A stretch of DNA of 64,000 nt from Saccharothrix sp. ALI-22-I (GTDB taxonomy: Bacteria; Actinomycetota; Actinomycetes; Mycobacteriales; Pseudonocardiaceae): contig NZ_MTQP01000069.1 in assembly GCF_001984175.1 (NCBI RefSeq), positions 1 to 64,000 of the forward strand, written 5' to 3'. The first letter of the stretch is position 1. Every line of letters begins with the position of its first letter. Both the position numbers and the translations under genes were made by a program. The notes beneath the pieces are model-generated. The model saw only the letters and a program-made list of their open reading frames with translations. It did not search any database and was not told the DNA's origin. Positions 19,626-29,038 of this stretch are shown here, one piece after another.

Positions 19626-21701
19626 ATGAACGCAACACGGTTGCGGTCGGTCCTGGTGTGGACCGCCGTCGCGGGCGTCGGCGCCGTCGCCTGGGCAGTG
19701 CTGGCGCTGTCCAGGGGGGAGACCGTCTCCGCCATCTGGCTCGTCGCCGCCGCACTCGGCTCCTACGCCATCGCGTACCGCTTCTACGCGAGGTTCATCG
19801 CCAAGCGCGTGCTCCAGGTCGACGACACCCGCGCCACGCCCGCGGAACGGCTCGACGACGGCGCCGACTTCCAGCCCACCGACCGCCGTGTCCTGTTCGG
19901 ACACCACTTCGCCGCCATCGCGGGCGCCGGACCGTTGGTCGGGCCGGTGCTCGCCGCGCAGATGGGGTACCTGCCGGGCACCATCTGGATCATCGTCGGG
20001 GTGATCTTCGCGGGCGCCGTGCAGGACATGGTCACGTTGTTCTTCTCGATGCGGCGGGACGGGAAGAGCCTCGGCCAGATGGCCCGCGACGAGATCGGGC
20101 CGATCGGCGGCGCGGCGGCGTTGATCGGCGTCTTCGCGATCATGATCATCCTGCTCGCGGTGCTGGCGCTGGTCGTGGTGAACGCGCTGGCGAAGTCGCC
20201 GTGGGGCACGTTCTCGATCGCGATGACCATCCCCATCGCGTTGTTCATGGGCTTCTACATGCGGGTGATCCGGCCCGGCCGGGTCGTGGAGACCAGCGTG
20301 ATCGGTGTCGTGCTGCTGCTGGCCGCCATCGTCGCGGGCGGTTGGGTGCAGACGTCGAGCTGGGCGGACACGTTCACCCTCGAACCGAAGACGCTGGTGC
20401 TGTGGCTGGTGGGCTACGGGTTCCTCGCGTCCGTGCTCCCGGTGTGGATGCTGCTCGCGCCGCGCGACTACCTGTCGACGTTCATGAAGATCGGCACGAT
20501 CGTGCTGCTCGCGGTGGGTGTCCTGGTCACCGCGCCGGTGCTGCGCAACGAGGCGTTCACCGACTTCGCGTTCAACGGCAACGGCCCGGTGTTCGCGGGC
20601 TCGCTGTTCCCGTTCGTGTTCATCACCATCGCGTGCGGCGCCCTGTCCGGGTTCCACTCGCTGGTCGCGTCCGGCACCACGCCGAAGCTGATCCAGAAGG
20701 AGTCCCAGGTCCGGCTCATCGGCTACGGCGCGATGCTGGCGGAGTCGTTCGTGGCGGTGATGGCGCTGATCGCGGCGAGCCTGCTGGACCCGGGCATCTA
20801 CTTCGCGATGAACGCCCCCGCCGGCGTGGTCGGCACCACGGTGGAGTCGGCGTCCGCGGCGGTCGGCCAACTCGGGTTCGCCATCACCCCGCAGGAGTTG
20901 CAGGCCGCCGCGGCGGCCGTGCAGGAGTCCACGCTGGTGGCACGCACCGGCGGCGCGCCGACGTTCGCCGTGGGCATGTCGGAGATCTTCTCCGACATGC
21001 TCGGCGGTGACGCGATGAAGGCGTTCTGGTACCACTTCGCGATCATGTTCGAGGCGCTGTTCATCCTGACCACGGTGGACGCCGGTACCCGCGTCGGGCG
21101 GTTCATGCTCCAGGACGCCCTGGGCAACGTGTGGAAGCCGTTCGCCAGGGTGTCGTGGCGGCCGGGTCTGTGGATCACCAGCGCGGCGGTGGTGCTGGCC
21201 TGGGGTTACTTCCTCTACGCGGGCGTGAGCGACCCGTTGGGCGGTATCAACCAGCTGTTCCCGTTGTTCGGCATCGCCAACCAGCTCCTCGCGGCCATCG
21301 CGCTCACCGTGTGCACGACCCTGCTCATCAAGAGCGGGAAGGTCCGCTGGGCGTGGGTCACCGCCGTCCCGCTGGCCTGGGACGTGGCCGTGACGCTGAC
21401 CGCGAGTTGGCAGAAGGTGTTCAGCAGCGACCCGAAGCTCGGGTTCTTCGCCCAACGCGACCGGTACGCCGACGCGCTGGAGCAGGGCAAACTCCTGGCG
21501 CCCGCGAAAACCCCGGAGCAGATGCAGGCCGTGATCACCAATTCGACGGTGGACGGTGTGCTGGCGGCGGCGTTCGCGCTGCTGGTGATCATCGTGATCC
21601 TCGACGCGATCCGGGTGTGGCACAAGGTGTTGCGTGACGGCACGAGGCACTCCACCGAGTCGCCCTACGTGCCGTCGGATCTCTCGCTGTCACGTTCGTA
21701 G
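19626..21701 (+). CDS. cstA: Carbon starvation protein CstA / pyruvate transporter
   Basis: A 691-residue membrane protein with about 17 helices. CstA/BtsT family signatures are clear: FGHHFAAIAGAGPLVGPVLA, MGYLPGTIWIIVGVIFAGAV and the later IACGALSGFHSLVASGTTPK. Family members are proton-coupled pyruvate or peptide permeases induced on carbon limitation. ATG 19626 has AAGGAG five bases upstream; an in-frame upstream start would lie in GC-rich leader. A strong hairpin follows. With the SSS symporter and DUF3311 it suggests a region for organic-acid scavenging. Confidence 0.93.
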   Translation: MNATRLRSVLVWTAVAGVGAVAWAVLALSRGETVSAIWLVAAALGSYAIAYRFYARFIAKRVLQVDDTRATPAERLDDGADFQPTDRRVLFGHHFAAIAGAGPLVGPVLAAQMGYLPGTIWIIVGVIFAGAVQDMVTLFFSMRRDGKSLGQMARDEIGPIGGAAALIGVFAIMIILLAVLALVVVNALAKSPWGTFSIAMTIPIALFMGFYMRVIRPGRVVETSVIGVVLLLAAIVAGGWVQTSSWADTFTLEPKTLVLWLVGYGFLASVLPVWMLLAPRDYLSTFMKIGTIVLLAVGVLVTAPVLRNEAFTDFAFNGNGPVFAGSLFPFVFITIACGALSGFHSLVASGTTPKLIQKESQVRLIGYGAMLAESFVAVMALIAASLLDPGIYFAMNAPAGVVGTTVESASAAVGQLGFAITPQELQAAAAAVQESTLVARTGGAPTFAVGMSEIFSDMLGGDAMKAFWYHFAIMFEALFILTTVDAGTRVGRFMLQDALGNVWKPFARVSWRPGLWITSAAVVLAWGYFLYAGVSDPLGGINQLFPLFGIANQLLAAIALTVCTTLLIKSGKVRWAWVTAVPLAWDVAVTLTASWQKVFSSDPKLGFFAQRDRYADALEQGKLLAPAKTPEQMQAVITNSTVDGVLAAAFALLVIIVILDAIRVWHKVLRDGTRHSTESPYVPSDLSLSRS

Positions 21702-21706
21702 ACGGC

Positions 21707-21754
21707 CCCGCGCGGCGCGCCCGGTGAGGGGGTCACCGGGCGCGCCGCGCGGGG
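21707..21754 (+). terminator. cstA terminator
   Basis: CCCCGCGCGGCGCG and CCGGTGA (21707-21727) pair with TCACCGG and CGCGCCGCGCGGGG (21733-21754), a 21-bp stem with one bulged base and a 5-base loop, five bases after the stop. Three GGAGGAAGT-like repeats follow at 21753-21780. Confidence 0.85.
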
Positions 21755-21982
21755 AGGAAGTGGAGGAAGTGGAGGAAATCGGCTCGATCCGACGACGAGC
21801 GTCTGGCAGTCTGCGCGGAACGCGACGACGTGTCGCGCACGCGCGACTGCACGGTGTGAGCGTCGCGCTCGGTTCGTCGGCAGCGGAAGTGTGCGTTCGC
21901 GACATGATCCCCACCGGTAGTGTTGACGACGATCAGGGCGCCGTCGCCTTTCTCGCGCCGTTTTCTCTTGGGGGATTTTCGC

Positions 21983-23431
21983 ATGACTTCCGCAGGTGTG
22001 TCCGACGCCGTGACGTCGCCGCCGGCGCTCAGCCGCGGCGATCGCGCCGTGATCGGTGTGCTGCTCGTGGCCACGTTCGTGGTCATCCTGAACGAAACAA
22101 TCATGGGCGTCGCGCTTCCGGTTCTGCTGACGGAACTGGACGTGACGGCGGCCGTGGGCCAATGGCTCACGGCGGGCTTCCTGCTGACCATGTCGGTGGT
22201 CATCCCGGTCACCGGCTACCTGATCCAACGGGTGCCGACGCGGGTGCTGTTCGGCGTGGCGATGAGCCTGTTCAGCGCGGGCACGCTGCTCGCGGCGTTG
22301 GCGCCGGGCTTCGCGGTGCTGCTCATGGCGCGCGTCGTGCAGGCGACCGGTACCGCGATCATGGTCCCGCTGCTGATGACGACCGTGATGACGCTCGTGC
22401 CGGCGGCCCGACGTGGCGCGTTGATGGGCAACATCTCCATCGTCATCTCCGTCGCGCCGGCCATCGGTCCGACGGTGTCGGGTGTGGTGCTGGACCTGTT
22501 CGGTTGGCGCGGCATGTTCTGGGTGGTGCTGCCGATCTCGTTGACCACGCTGGTCCTGGGCCTGCGCCGGGTGACGAGCGTCGGCGAGTCGAGCAGTGCG
22601 CCGATCGACGTGGTGTCGGTGCTGTTGTCGGTGGTCGGGTTCGGCGGGCTGGTCTACGGCCTGTCGAGCATCGGGCACACGGGCGGCGGGGCCTCCCTCA
22701 CGCTGTGGATGTGGCTCGCGGTGGGTGTTCTGGGCATCACGGCGTTCGTGCTGCGCCAGCTGTCGCTGCAACGTCGCGAACGCGCCCTGCTGGACCTGCG
22801 GACGTTCAAGTTCCGCACGTTCACGGTGAGCAGCACGCTGATGATGATCATGATGGGCCTGCTGCTGGGTGTCGCCACGATCCTGCCGATCTACATGCAG
22901 AACGTCCTCGCGCTCAACCCGCTCACCACGGGTCTGCTGCTCCTGCCCGGCGGCCTGCTGATGGGCCTGCTGTCGCCGTTCGTGGGCCGGCTCTACGACC
23001 GGGTGGGCCCGCGCGTCCTGCTCATCGTCGGCACCGTCGCCACCAGCGGGTCCCTCTGGTTCGCCACCGGTTTCGACGCCTCGACGCCCGCCCCGCTGGT
23101 CCTGGTGTTCCACCTGGTGCTGAGCCTGGGCCTGGCGTTCTCGTTCACGCCGCTGTTCTCCGCCGGTCTGGGCGCCCTGCCGGCCCGGCTCTACGCCCAC
23201 GGCAGTGCCATCTTCAGCACGACCCAGCAGCTGGCCGCCGCGGCCGGTGTGGCACTGCTGGTGAGCGTGATGAGCGCGCGTGCCGCGGCACTGGCCACGT
23301 CCGGTCAGGCCGAGGCGAGTGCCGAGATGGGCGGGATGCACACGGCGTTCCTGCTCTCCGCGATCCTCTCGCTGGCGACGGTGGCCGGTTCCTTCCTGAT
23401 CAACAGCGGTAAGGCCGAAACCCCGGCGTAA
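21983..23431 (+). CDS. MFS drug transporter, DHA2 type (14 helices)
   Basis: A 482-residue major-facilitator exporter. The first helix region has VVILNETIMGVALPVLLTEL, motif A-like YLIQRVPTRVLFG and motif C AIGPTVSGVVLDLFGWRGMF, which mark DHA2 multidrug antiporters of the EmrB/LfrA kind. ATG 21983 has GGGGGA at eight bases. No regulator is adjacent on its 5' side; the TetR gene after its terminator belongs to the MMPL operon. Substrate unknown. Confidence 0.9.
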   Translation: MTSAGVSDAVTSPPALSRGDRAVIGVLLVATFVVILNETIMGVALPVLLTELDVTAAVGQWLTAGFLLTMSVVIPVTGYLIQRVPTRVLFGVAMSLFSAGTLLAALAPGFAVLLMARVVQATGTAIMVPLLMTTVMTLVPAARRGALMGNISIVISVAPAIGPTVSGVVLDLFGWRGMFWVVLPISLTTLVLGLRRVTSVGESSSAPIDVVSVLLSVVGFGGLVYGLSSIGHTGGGASLTLWMWLAVGVLGITAFVLRQLSLQRRERALLDLRTFKFRTFTVSSTLMMIMMGLLLGVATILPIYMQNVLALNPLTTGLLLLPGGLLMGLLSPFVGRLYDRVGPRVLLIVGTVATSGSLWFATGFDASTPAPLVLVFHLVLSLGLAFSFTPLFSAGLGALPARLYAHGSAIFSTTQQLAAAAGVALLVSVMSARAAALATSGQAEASAEMGGMHTAFLLSAILSLATVAGSFLINSGKAETPA

Positions 23432-23453
23432 GGGAACGAGACAGCCCGATAAG

Positions 23454-23485
23454 GCCGCCCACCACGGACCGCCGTGGTGGGCGGC
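23454..23485 (+). terminator. Terminator after the MFS gene
   Basis: GCCGCCCACCACGG (23454-23467), loop ACCG, CCGTGGTGGGCGGC (23472-23485): a perfect 14-bp stem 22 bp past the stop. Confidence 0.85.
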
Positions 23486-23537
23486 GTCGTCATGCCGGGG
23501 GCCTGAGCGGGGTGCGCGAGCGGCGTCACAGACCGGA

Positions 23538-23568
23538 TCGGTCGGTTTACCGACCGAATCGGTCGGTA
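23538..23568. promoter_or_regulatory. Overlapping TetR operators upstream of the TetR-MMPL operon
   Basis: Three alternating half-sites form two overlapping dyads: TCGGTCGG-TTTA-CCGACCGA (23538-23557) and TACCGACCGA-A-TCGGTCGGTA (23548-23568), both perfect. They end 19 bp before the TetR start codon, in the promoter, so the product probably represses its own operon. Confidence 0.8.
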
Positions 23569-23587
23569 CGTCGTGTACGGTCATGGC

Positions 23588-24178
23588 ATGGCACGACGGT
23601 TCCGGCAGCAGGTCGACGACGAGATCCTCGACCGCGCGGCCGCGCTCTTCGCCCAGCACGGGTTCGCCCAGACGTCGCTGAAATCCCTGGCCGACGCCGC
23701 CGGGCTGTCCAAGGCGGGTCTGCTGCACCACTACCCCAGCAAGGAAGCCCTCTTCGAGGCCGCTCAGGAAGCGGGCCGTGAACGGGGCAGGTTGTTGCTC
23801 GACCAGCTGAACGACCTGCCGCCCGGTCAGGAACGGGATCGGCGGGCGTTGGAGCTGCTGACCGACCTCGCGCTGGACCGGCCGGGGTGGGTGGCGCTGG
23901 CGTTCCGCTCGTTCACCGCGGCCGATGCCGACGACACGACCGATGAGCAGTTCCTCTTCGTCTCGGAGATGTTCGCCGTCGACCCCACCGGCTCCGAACC
24001 GGAACGGCTCGTGCGCGTCGCCGGCGCGCTGAGCGCGATGGCCGTGCTGAGCCTGGCCGCCAATCGCAAGGGCGAGAAGACCACCTGGCGGCCGCACATC
24101 ATCGCAACCTGTTTCGACGCGCTCGGCCATCGCAGGCCCGACGCCTCTTCGTCACGTTCCCACCAGGTGGAGGCCTGA
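23588..24178 (+). CDS. TetR-family regulator of the MMPL transporter
   Basis: A 196-residue TetR repressor with the N-terminal helix-turn-helix FAQTSLKSLADAAGLSKAGL and LHHYPSKEALFEA. It is five bases upstream of the MMPL gene and 19 bp downstream of a perfect tandem operator, so it most likely controls this two-gene operon and is released by the pump's substrate. ATG 23588 (ARRFRQQVDDEILDRAAALF) is the family-consistent start; an earlier start at 23573 would lie at the edge of the operator. Confidence 0.92.
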   Translation: MARRFRQQVDDEILDRAAALFAQHGFAQTSLKSLADAAGLSKAGLLHHYPSKEALFEAAQEAGRERGRLLLDQLNDLPPGQERDRRALELLTDLALDRPGWVALAFRSFTAADADDTTDEQFLFVSEMFAVDPTGSEPERLVRVAGALSAMAVLSLAANRKGEKTTWRPHIIATCFDALGHRRPDASSSRSHQVEA

Positions 24179-24183
24179 TCCCC

Positions 24184-26376
24184 ATGGCACTGCTGTTGCG
24201 CAGACTCGGTTTGGCCGCCTACCGGCGCCGACTGCTGGTCGTCCTGTTGTGGCTGGTCGTTCTGGTCGGCTCGGGCGTCGGCGCCCTGACGCTGTCCGGG
24301 ACCACCACGAACAACTTCTCGATCCCCGGTCAGGAGTCCAGCACCGCGCTGGAGAAGATCCAGGCGGAGTTCGGCGCGGGCGGTGCGTCCGCCCGCGTGG
24401 TGGTGCAGGCCCCCGAGGGGCAGACGCTGACCACGCCGGAGAACGCCCAGGCCATCGGGAAACTGGTGGCTGATCTGGACGCCCTGCCCGGTGTGTCCTC
24501 GGCGAGCAACCCGCTGGACCCGGCCGCGCCGACGATCAACGCCGAGCAGAACACGGCCTACAGCAGGGTGACCTACGACGCCCCGGTCGGCGGGGTGACC
24601 CCCGAGGAGCAGACCGCGCTGCTCGACGCCGTCGACGACTTCCGGGCGACCGGGTTGACCGTCGAGGTGACGGGTGAGGCCACCCAGGTGCCCCCGCACG
24701 TCGGCGGCGTGGCCGAGGTGATCGGTGTCGTCATCGCCCTGCTGATCCTCGCGCTGACCTACGGGTCGCTGGTCACGGCCGGGATGAACCTGTTGACCGC
24801 GGCCTCCGGCGTGGGCATCGGCGTACTCGGCATCACCATCGCCACCGGCTTCATGGACCTCCAGTCCACGACCACGGCGTTGGCGGGCATGTTGGGCCTG
24901 GCCGTCGGCATCGACTACGCCTTGTTCATCATCAACCGCTACCGGCAGGAACTGCGGCGCGGCGCGGACGTCCCGACCGCCATCGGCATCGCCGTGGGCA
25001 CCGCCGGGTCGGCCGTGGTCACCGCGGGCATCACCGTGATCATCGCCCTGGTGGGGCTGATCGTGGTCGGCATCCCGTTCCTCACGCAGATGGGTGTGGC
25101 CGCGGCCGCGACCATCGTGGTCGCCATGCTCGTCGCCGTCACCCTGGTCCCGGCGGTGCTCGGTTTGCTCGGCCGCCGCGTCCTGCCCCGCAAGCAGCGC
25201 ACCGCCTCGGCTGATGCAGTCGACACGGCGGAGACCAAGGAGCGCGGCTTCTACGCGGGCTGGATCGGCGTGATCACCCGGCACCGGGTGGCGTCGCTGC
25301 TGCTGGCGATCGTGGCCTTGGGCGTGGTCGCGGTGCCGTTCGCCTCCATGCAGACCACCCTGGTGCAGACCCCCGCCGCGGACAGCACCCAGGAGCGGGC
25401 CGACCAGCTGCTCACCGACGGCTTCGGCCCCGGCTTCAACGGGCCGCTGATCGTCCTGTTCGAAGGTGACAACGCCGTCCAGGCCGGCACCGACGCCGCA
25501 GGGCCGATCACCGCGCTCGGCGACGTCGCCGTGGTCACCCCCGCCATCCCCAACGCCGACGGCACCGCGGCCATGGTCACCGTCATCCCGAGGTCCGGTC
25601 CCACCAGTGAAGCCACCGAGCAGCTGGTCATCAGCCTGCGCGGCTACCTCGCCGGTGTCGACGGCGTCACCGCGTCCGTCACCGGGGCCACCGCCGTCAG
25701 CGTCGACGTGGCCGTCGCCCTCGACGAGGCGCTGCCGATCTACCTGGTGCTGGTGGTGGGTCTGGCGCTGATCCTGCTCGTGCTGGTCTTCCGGTCACTG
25801 CTGGTGCCGTTGGTCGGCGTGCTCGGCTTCCTGCTGACCGTCGGGGCGTCGCTCGGCGCGACCGTCGCGGTGTTCCAGTGGGGCTGGCTGGCCGACGCGG
25901 TCAACTTGGACACCACCGGACCGCTGATCAGCCTCACCCCGATCCTGGTGATCGGCATCCTGTTCGGCCTGGCCATGGACTACCAGATCTTCCTGGTCTC
26001 CCGCATGCACGAAGCCCACCACCGCGGCGCCGCACCACGCGACGCCATCGTGACCGGCTTCCGCCAGGCCGCCCCGGTCGTCGTCGCCGCGGCGCTGATC
26101 ATGTTCTTCGTGTTCGCCGGGTTCGTCCCGGCGGGTGAGCTGGCGCTGAAGTCGATCGCCTTCGCCCTGGCCATCGGCATCCTCGCGGACGCCTTCGTGG
26201 TCCGGATGATCCTGGTCCCGGCGGCGTTGGCCCTGCTCGGCGAACGCGCCTGGTGGCTGCCGAAGTGGCTGCGGTGGCTGCCCACCCTCGACGTCGAAGG
26301 CGCCGCCCTCGCCAAGGAGGAGACGAAGGCCGACACCGAGGCCGAGGAGCACACCCTGGTCGACAGCACTCGATAG
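24184..26376 (+). CDS. MMPL-family RND transporter
   Basis: A 730-residue membrane exporter of the MmpL/RND group with 12 helices in two halves. Features are the N-terminal YRRRLLVVLLWLVVLVGSGV, the extracytoplasmic loop with NNFSIPGQESSTALEKIQAE, the central GLAVGIDYALFIINRYRQEL and the repeated GLAMDYQIFLVSRMHEAH, whose Asp-Tyr pairs act in proton relay. Its single extracytoplasmic loops are the short type seen in non-mycobacterial MMPL proteins. It follows its TetR regulator by 5 bp. Likely exports a lipid or drug; a link to the PKS lipid locus 7 kb away is only possible. Confidence 0.92.
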   Translation: MALLLRRLGLAAYRRRLLVVLLWLVVLVGSGVGALTLSGTTTNNFSIPGQESSTALEKIQAEFGAGGASARVVVQAPEGQTLTTPENAQAIGKLVADLDALPGVSSASNPLDPAAPTINAEQNTAYSRVTYDAPVGGVTPEEQTALLDAVDDFRATGLTVEVTGEATQVPPHVGGVAEVIGVVIALLILALTYGSLVTAGMNLLTAASGVGIGVLGITIATGFMDLQSTTTALAGMLGLAVGIDYALFIINRYRQELRRGADVPTAIGIAVGTAGSAVVTAGITVIIALVGLIVVGIPFLTQMGVAAAATIVVAMLVAVTLVPAVLGLLGRRVLPRKQRTASADAVDTAETKERGFYAGWIGVITRHRVASLLLAIVALGVVAVPFASMQTTLVQTPAADSTQERADQLLTDGFGPGFNGPLIVLFEGDNAVQAGTDAAGPITALGDVAVVTPAIPNADGTAAMVTVIPRSGPTSEATEQLVISLRGYLAGVDGVTASVTGATAVSVDVAVALDEALPIYLVLVVGLALILLVLVFRSLLVPLVGVLGFLLTVGASLGATVAVFQWGWLADAVNLDTTGPLISLTPILVIGILFGLAMDYQIFLVSRMHEAHHRGAAPRDAIVTGFRQAAPVVVAAALIMFFVFAGFVPAGELALKSIAFALAIGILADAFVVRMILVPAALALLGERAWWLPKWLRWLPTLDVEGAALAKEETKADTEAEEHTLVDSTR

Positions 26377-26391
26377 CCGATCCTCCACTGG

Positions 26392-26428
26392 GACGGCCGC
26401 GACGGGGCACGATCCGGTCGCGGCCGTC
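26392..26428 (+). terminator. Terminator after the MMPL gene
   Basis: GACGGCCGCGAC (26392-26403) pairs perfectly with GTCGCGGCCGTC (26417-26428), 15 bp beyond the stop. Confidence 0.85.
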
Positions 26429-26529
26429 CTACTGCGATCATGGGCTCTTCCTGCACTCACCGCGTGCCTGCGGTCCACTGTGGGTACTCGACCGCGACAG
26501 CCGCGGACCGACTCGGAGGTAAACCTGCG

Positions 26530-27246
26530 ATGAGTGCGCGTTTCCAGGAACTCGACTGGCGCCAGACGCCACTGGGCGAGCTCGTCCTGCGGCGTCGCTG
26601 GGACCCGGTCTTCGACCGCGAGGTCCACGAGATCAAGCTCAACGACGAGTTCCTGATGTCGAGCCTGTTCACCGTGTCCGAGGTGGAGATGGCGCACCTG
26701 GCGCTGGCCGACCTGCCCGCGCCACTGGACGTGGTCGTGGGCGGCCTGGGCCTCGGCTACACCGCGCGGACCGTGCTGGAGAACCCGAACGTGCGGTCCG
26801 TGCTCGTCATCGACGCGCTCGGCGAGGTCATCGACTGGCACCGCCAGGGGCTGCTGCCCGGTGGTCTGGCGTTGGCCGCCGACCCGCGCTGCCGACTGGT
26901 CCACGGCGACTTCTTCGCGCTCTCCCGCTCGGCCGACGGGCTCGACCCGGAGGAGCCGGGCCGGCGGTTCCACGCGATCATCGTCGACATCGACCACTCG
27001 CCACGCCACCTGCTGCACCCGGACAACGCCGACTTCTACCAAGCCGAAGGCCTCCGCCGGCTGGCCGACCGCCTGCACCCCGGTGGCGTGTTCGCCCTGT
27101 GGTCCAACGAGCCACCGGACGACGACTACACCGCGTCGCTGGGCGATCACTTCGCTCAGGCCAGTGCCGAAGTCGTCCGCTTCCACAACGCGTTGCAGGA
27201 CCGTGACGCCACCAGCACCGTCTACCTGGCGAGGACGTCCGGCTGA
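26530..27246 (+). CDS. Spermidine-synthase-like protein
   Basis: A 238-residue cytosolic protein with the Rossmann-type fold of spermidine synthases and methyltransferases: VVVGGLGLGYTARTVLENP (nucleotide loop), VLVIDALGEVIDWHRQ, VHGDFFAL and HAIIVDIDHSPRHLLHPDNA. Actinobacteria carry many such homologues whose substrates are not known, and the acidic polyamine pocket cannot be judged here. ATG 26530 with GGAGGT nine bases upstream. It is a single-gene unit between the MMPL terminator and the next promoter. Confidence 0.8.
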   Translation: MSARFQELDWRQTPLGELVLRRRWDPVFDREVHEIKLNDEFLMSSLFTVSEVEMAHLALADLPAPLDVVVGGLGLGYTARTVLENPNVRSVLVIDALGEVIDWHRQGLLPGGLALAADPRCRLVHGDFFALSRSADGLDPEEPGRRFHAIIVDIDHSPRHLLHPDNADFYQAEGLRRLADRLHPGGVFALWSNEPPDDDYTASLGDHFAQASAEVVRFHNALQDRDATSTVYLARTSG

Positions 27247-27364
27247 CCGATCCGGCGAGGCCCCCGGCGACGAAGTCACCGGTCGTTTACCGCTATAAGC
27301 GGGTATTTCGATCGACATCCGCGCTACCGTCAGCGGGTCGGCCGGGCGGAGCAGTGGGGGCGCT

Positions 27365-28402
27365 ATGAGCGACGAAGGCCGTGGCGGTGACAGTCCCAAC
27401 CAGGCGTTGGTCGGGCAGCCCTACGCGTTCCTACCGCCTGGCGCGGTCCACGACAGCGTGCGCTTCTACCAGGTCGCGCGTAACCGGACGACCGACAAGA
27501 TGGCGATCGCCGTGCTGGTGCTCGGTGTGTGCGGGTTCCTGGGGATCACCATCGCGGTGGCGATCGTCCTCGGCATCCTCGTGCTGACCCGCGTCAACGA
27601 GCGGAGCGCGGGCCGCACCACCGGCCGGTCGGACCAACCGTGGTCGGCCTCGCCGGCCGGCCTCGCCCAGCCCCAACCGTTCCAGCCCTATCCGACCCAG
27701 GCCCAGCCGTTCCAGTCCTATCCGGCCCAGCCTTATCCGGCGGCCCAGCCTTATGCGGGTATCCCGCCCGAAGCGCAACCGGTCTTCGCCACGCCGAACC
27801 TCACCCCGCCCGCCGGCCAGGCGCAGGTCCCGTGGCCGGCTCCCCCGGCCAACGTGCTTGCGTCCTCACGGGTGTTCGGCAAGGGGAAGGTCCTCTTCTT
27901 CGCGATCTTCGGGATCGTCGCCGCGCTGCTCTGGTCCGGCGCGTGGACGGTCCTGATCGTCAACGCGCCGGACCGGACCCAGTCGGCTTCCTCCGCCGTG
28001 TGCATGGACGTCCCGGCCGGGCACGCCAACATCTGCACGGTGAAGCCGGGTGACTGCTTCATCCGCCCCTCGTTCGAGCGCGATATCGAAGCCTTCCGGC
28101 TCACCTCGTGCACCGCGGAGCACGACGCTCAGGCCATCGGCGTGTTCATCGAGCAGGCCGGTCGGTGGCCGGGGCCCGACGGGTTCGTCGCCGCCGCCGA
28201 GACGGAGTGCCTGAACATCGGGTCGCGGAACGTGGACGAGGCGTTGGTCGACGAGACCACCCAACTGGGTTTCCTGGCACCGGACGTGAACAGCTGGAAC
28301 GCCGGCTTCCGCAACGTCACCTGCATCGTCTACACCAACGACGCGTCGTGGAGCACTTCCGTGCTGGTCCCCGACGCCGACCTCCGAATCCCCACCCGCT
28401 GA
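27365..28402 (+). CDS. DUF4190 / septum-formation-type membrane protein
   Basis: A 345-residue membrane protein. A first hydrophobic hairpin (about 45-78, DKMAIAVLVLGVCGFLGITI) is of the DUF4190 kind; residues 85-165 are rich in Pro, Gln and Tyr with imperfect repeats (QPFQPYPTQAQPFQSYPAQP); a second helix lies near 173-200; the C-terminal domain with VKPGDCF and LTSCTAEHDAQAIGVF is the septum-formation domain found in many actinobacterial surface proteins. Four cysteines there could form disulfides outside the membrane. Function in detail unknown. ATG 27365 is preceded by GTGGGGGC. Confidence 0.75.
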   Translation: MSDEGRGGDSPNQALVGQPYAFLPPGAVHDSVRFYQVARNRTTDKMAIAVLVLGVCGFLGITIAVAIVLGILVLTRVNERSAGRTTGRSDQPWSASPAGLAQPQPFQPYPTQAQPFQSYPAQPYPAAQPYAGIPPEAQPVFATPNLTPPAGQAQVPWPAPPANVLASSRVFGKGKVLFFAIFGIVAALLWSGAWTVLIVNAPDRTQSASSAVCMDVPAGHANICTVKPGDCFIRPSFERDIEAFRLTSCTAEHDAQAIGVFIEQAGRWPGPDGFVAAAETECLNIGSRNVDEALVDETTQLGFLAPDVNSWNAGFRNVTCIVYTNDASWSTSVLVPDADLRIPTR

Positions 28403-28408
28403 CCGGGG

Positions 28409-29038
28409 TCAGCGCAGGAGCAGGCGGAGGACGCCTTCGGCTTTCTCGATGTTCGGTTCCTGGCCGGTGATGAGGTTGAGGTACGTGTACGACTCGATGA
28501 TCCGCACGATGACGTACGCGACCTCGTTCAGGTCCGCGGGCAGCGACATCCGGCCCGCGTCGGTCTCCTCCTGGAGGATCTGCCGGAACGCCTCGATCAG
28601 CCGGGGCTGGAAGCCGGTGTCGTGCCTGGTCATCAGGCGCATCGCCAGTTCACCCTCGGTGGCGATCCAGTGCTTCATCCCAGCGTTGTCCAGGACGCGT
28701 TCCAGGAACCCCACGGCGATCCGGACCACCCGTTCCGACCCCGTCTCCCGGACCTCCCGGTTCAGCTCGCCGATCGTGAACTCGGTCAGCGACCACGTCA
28801 CCTCGACCAGCAGTTGGTCGCGCGAGCCGACCCACCGGTAGAGGGTGACGCGGCTGATCTCCAACTGCTCGGCCAGCACGCTCATGTCGATGCGCTGTTG
28901 GCGCAGGAAGTTGCGCTTGGCCTGGCGGAGGGCGTCCACGGGCGTGGGTCGGGTGCGCTTCTTCAGCGCGGCGAGGTCCTGCTGCAACTTCGTCGGACCG
29001 CGGGCGTCCGACCCGCCCACAGGAGACATGGCTGTCAT
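28409..29038 (-). CDS. TetR-family regulator, QsdR type
   Basis: A 209-residue regulator. The helix-turn-helix is in RIDMSVLAEQLEISRVTLYR followed by WVGSRDQLLVEVTWSLTEF, and the C-terminal ligand domain ITGQEPNIEKAEGVLRLLLR matches the QsdR group. The start codon at 29038 overlaps the stop of the MFS gene (29035) by 4 bp, so it is the last gene of the leftward unit FAAL, esterase, MFS, regulator and probably controls that unit. Confidence 0.87.
   Translation of the reverse strand: MTAMSPVGGSDARGPTKLQQDLAALKKRTRPTPVDALRQAKRNFLRQQRIDMSVLAEQLEISRVTLYRWVGSRDQLLVEVTWSLTEFTIGELNREVRETGSERVVRIAVGFLERVLDNAGMKHWIATEGELAMRLMTRHDTGFQPRLIEAFRQILQEETDAGRMSLPADLNEVAYVIVRIIESYTYLNLITGQEPNIEKAEGVLRLLLR

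Noticed and set aside
19530-24130. Long minus-strand frames opposite cstA, MFS and TetR genes
   Set aside because: His/Arg/Gln-rich shadows crossing terminators and gene borders; no domains.
27290-27310. CCGCT-ATA-AGCGG small hairpin before the septum-formation-type gene
   Set aside because: Only five base pairs; not convincing as terminator or operator.
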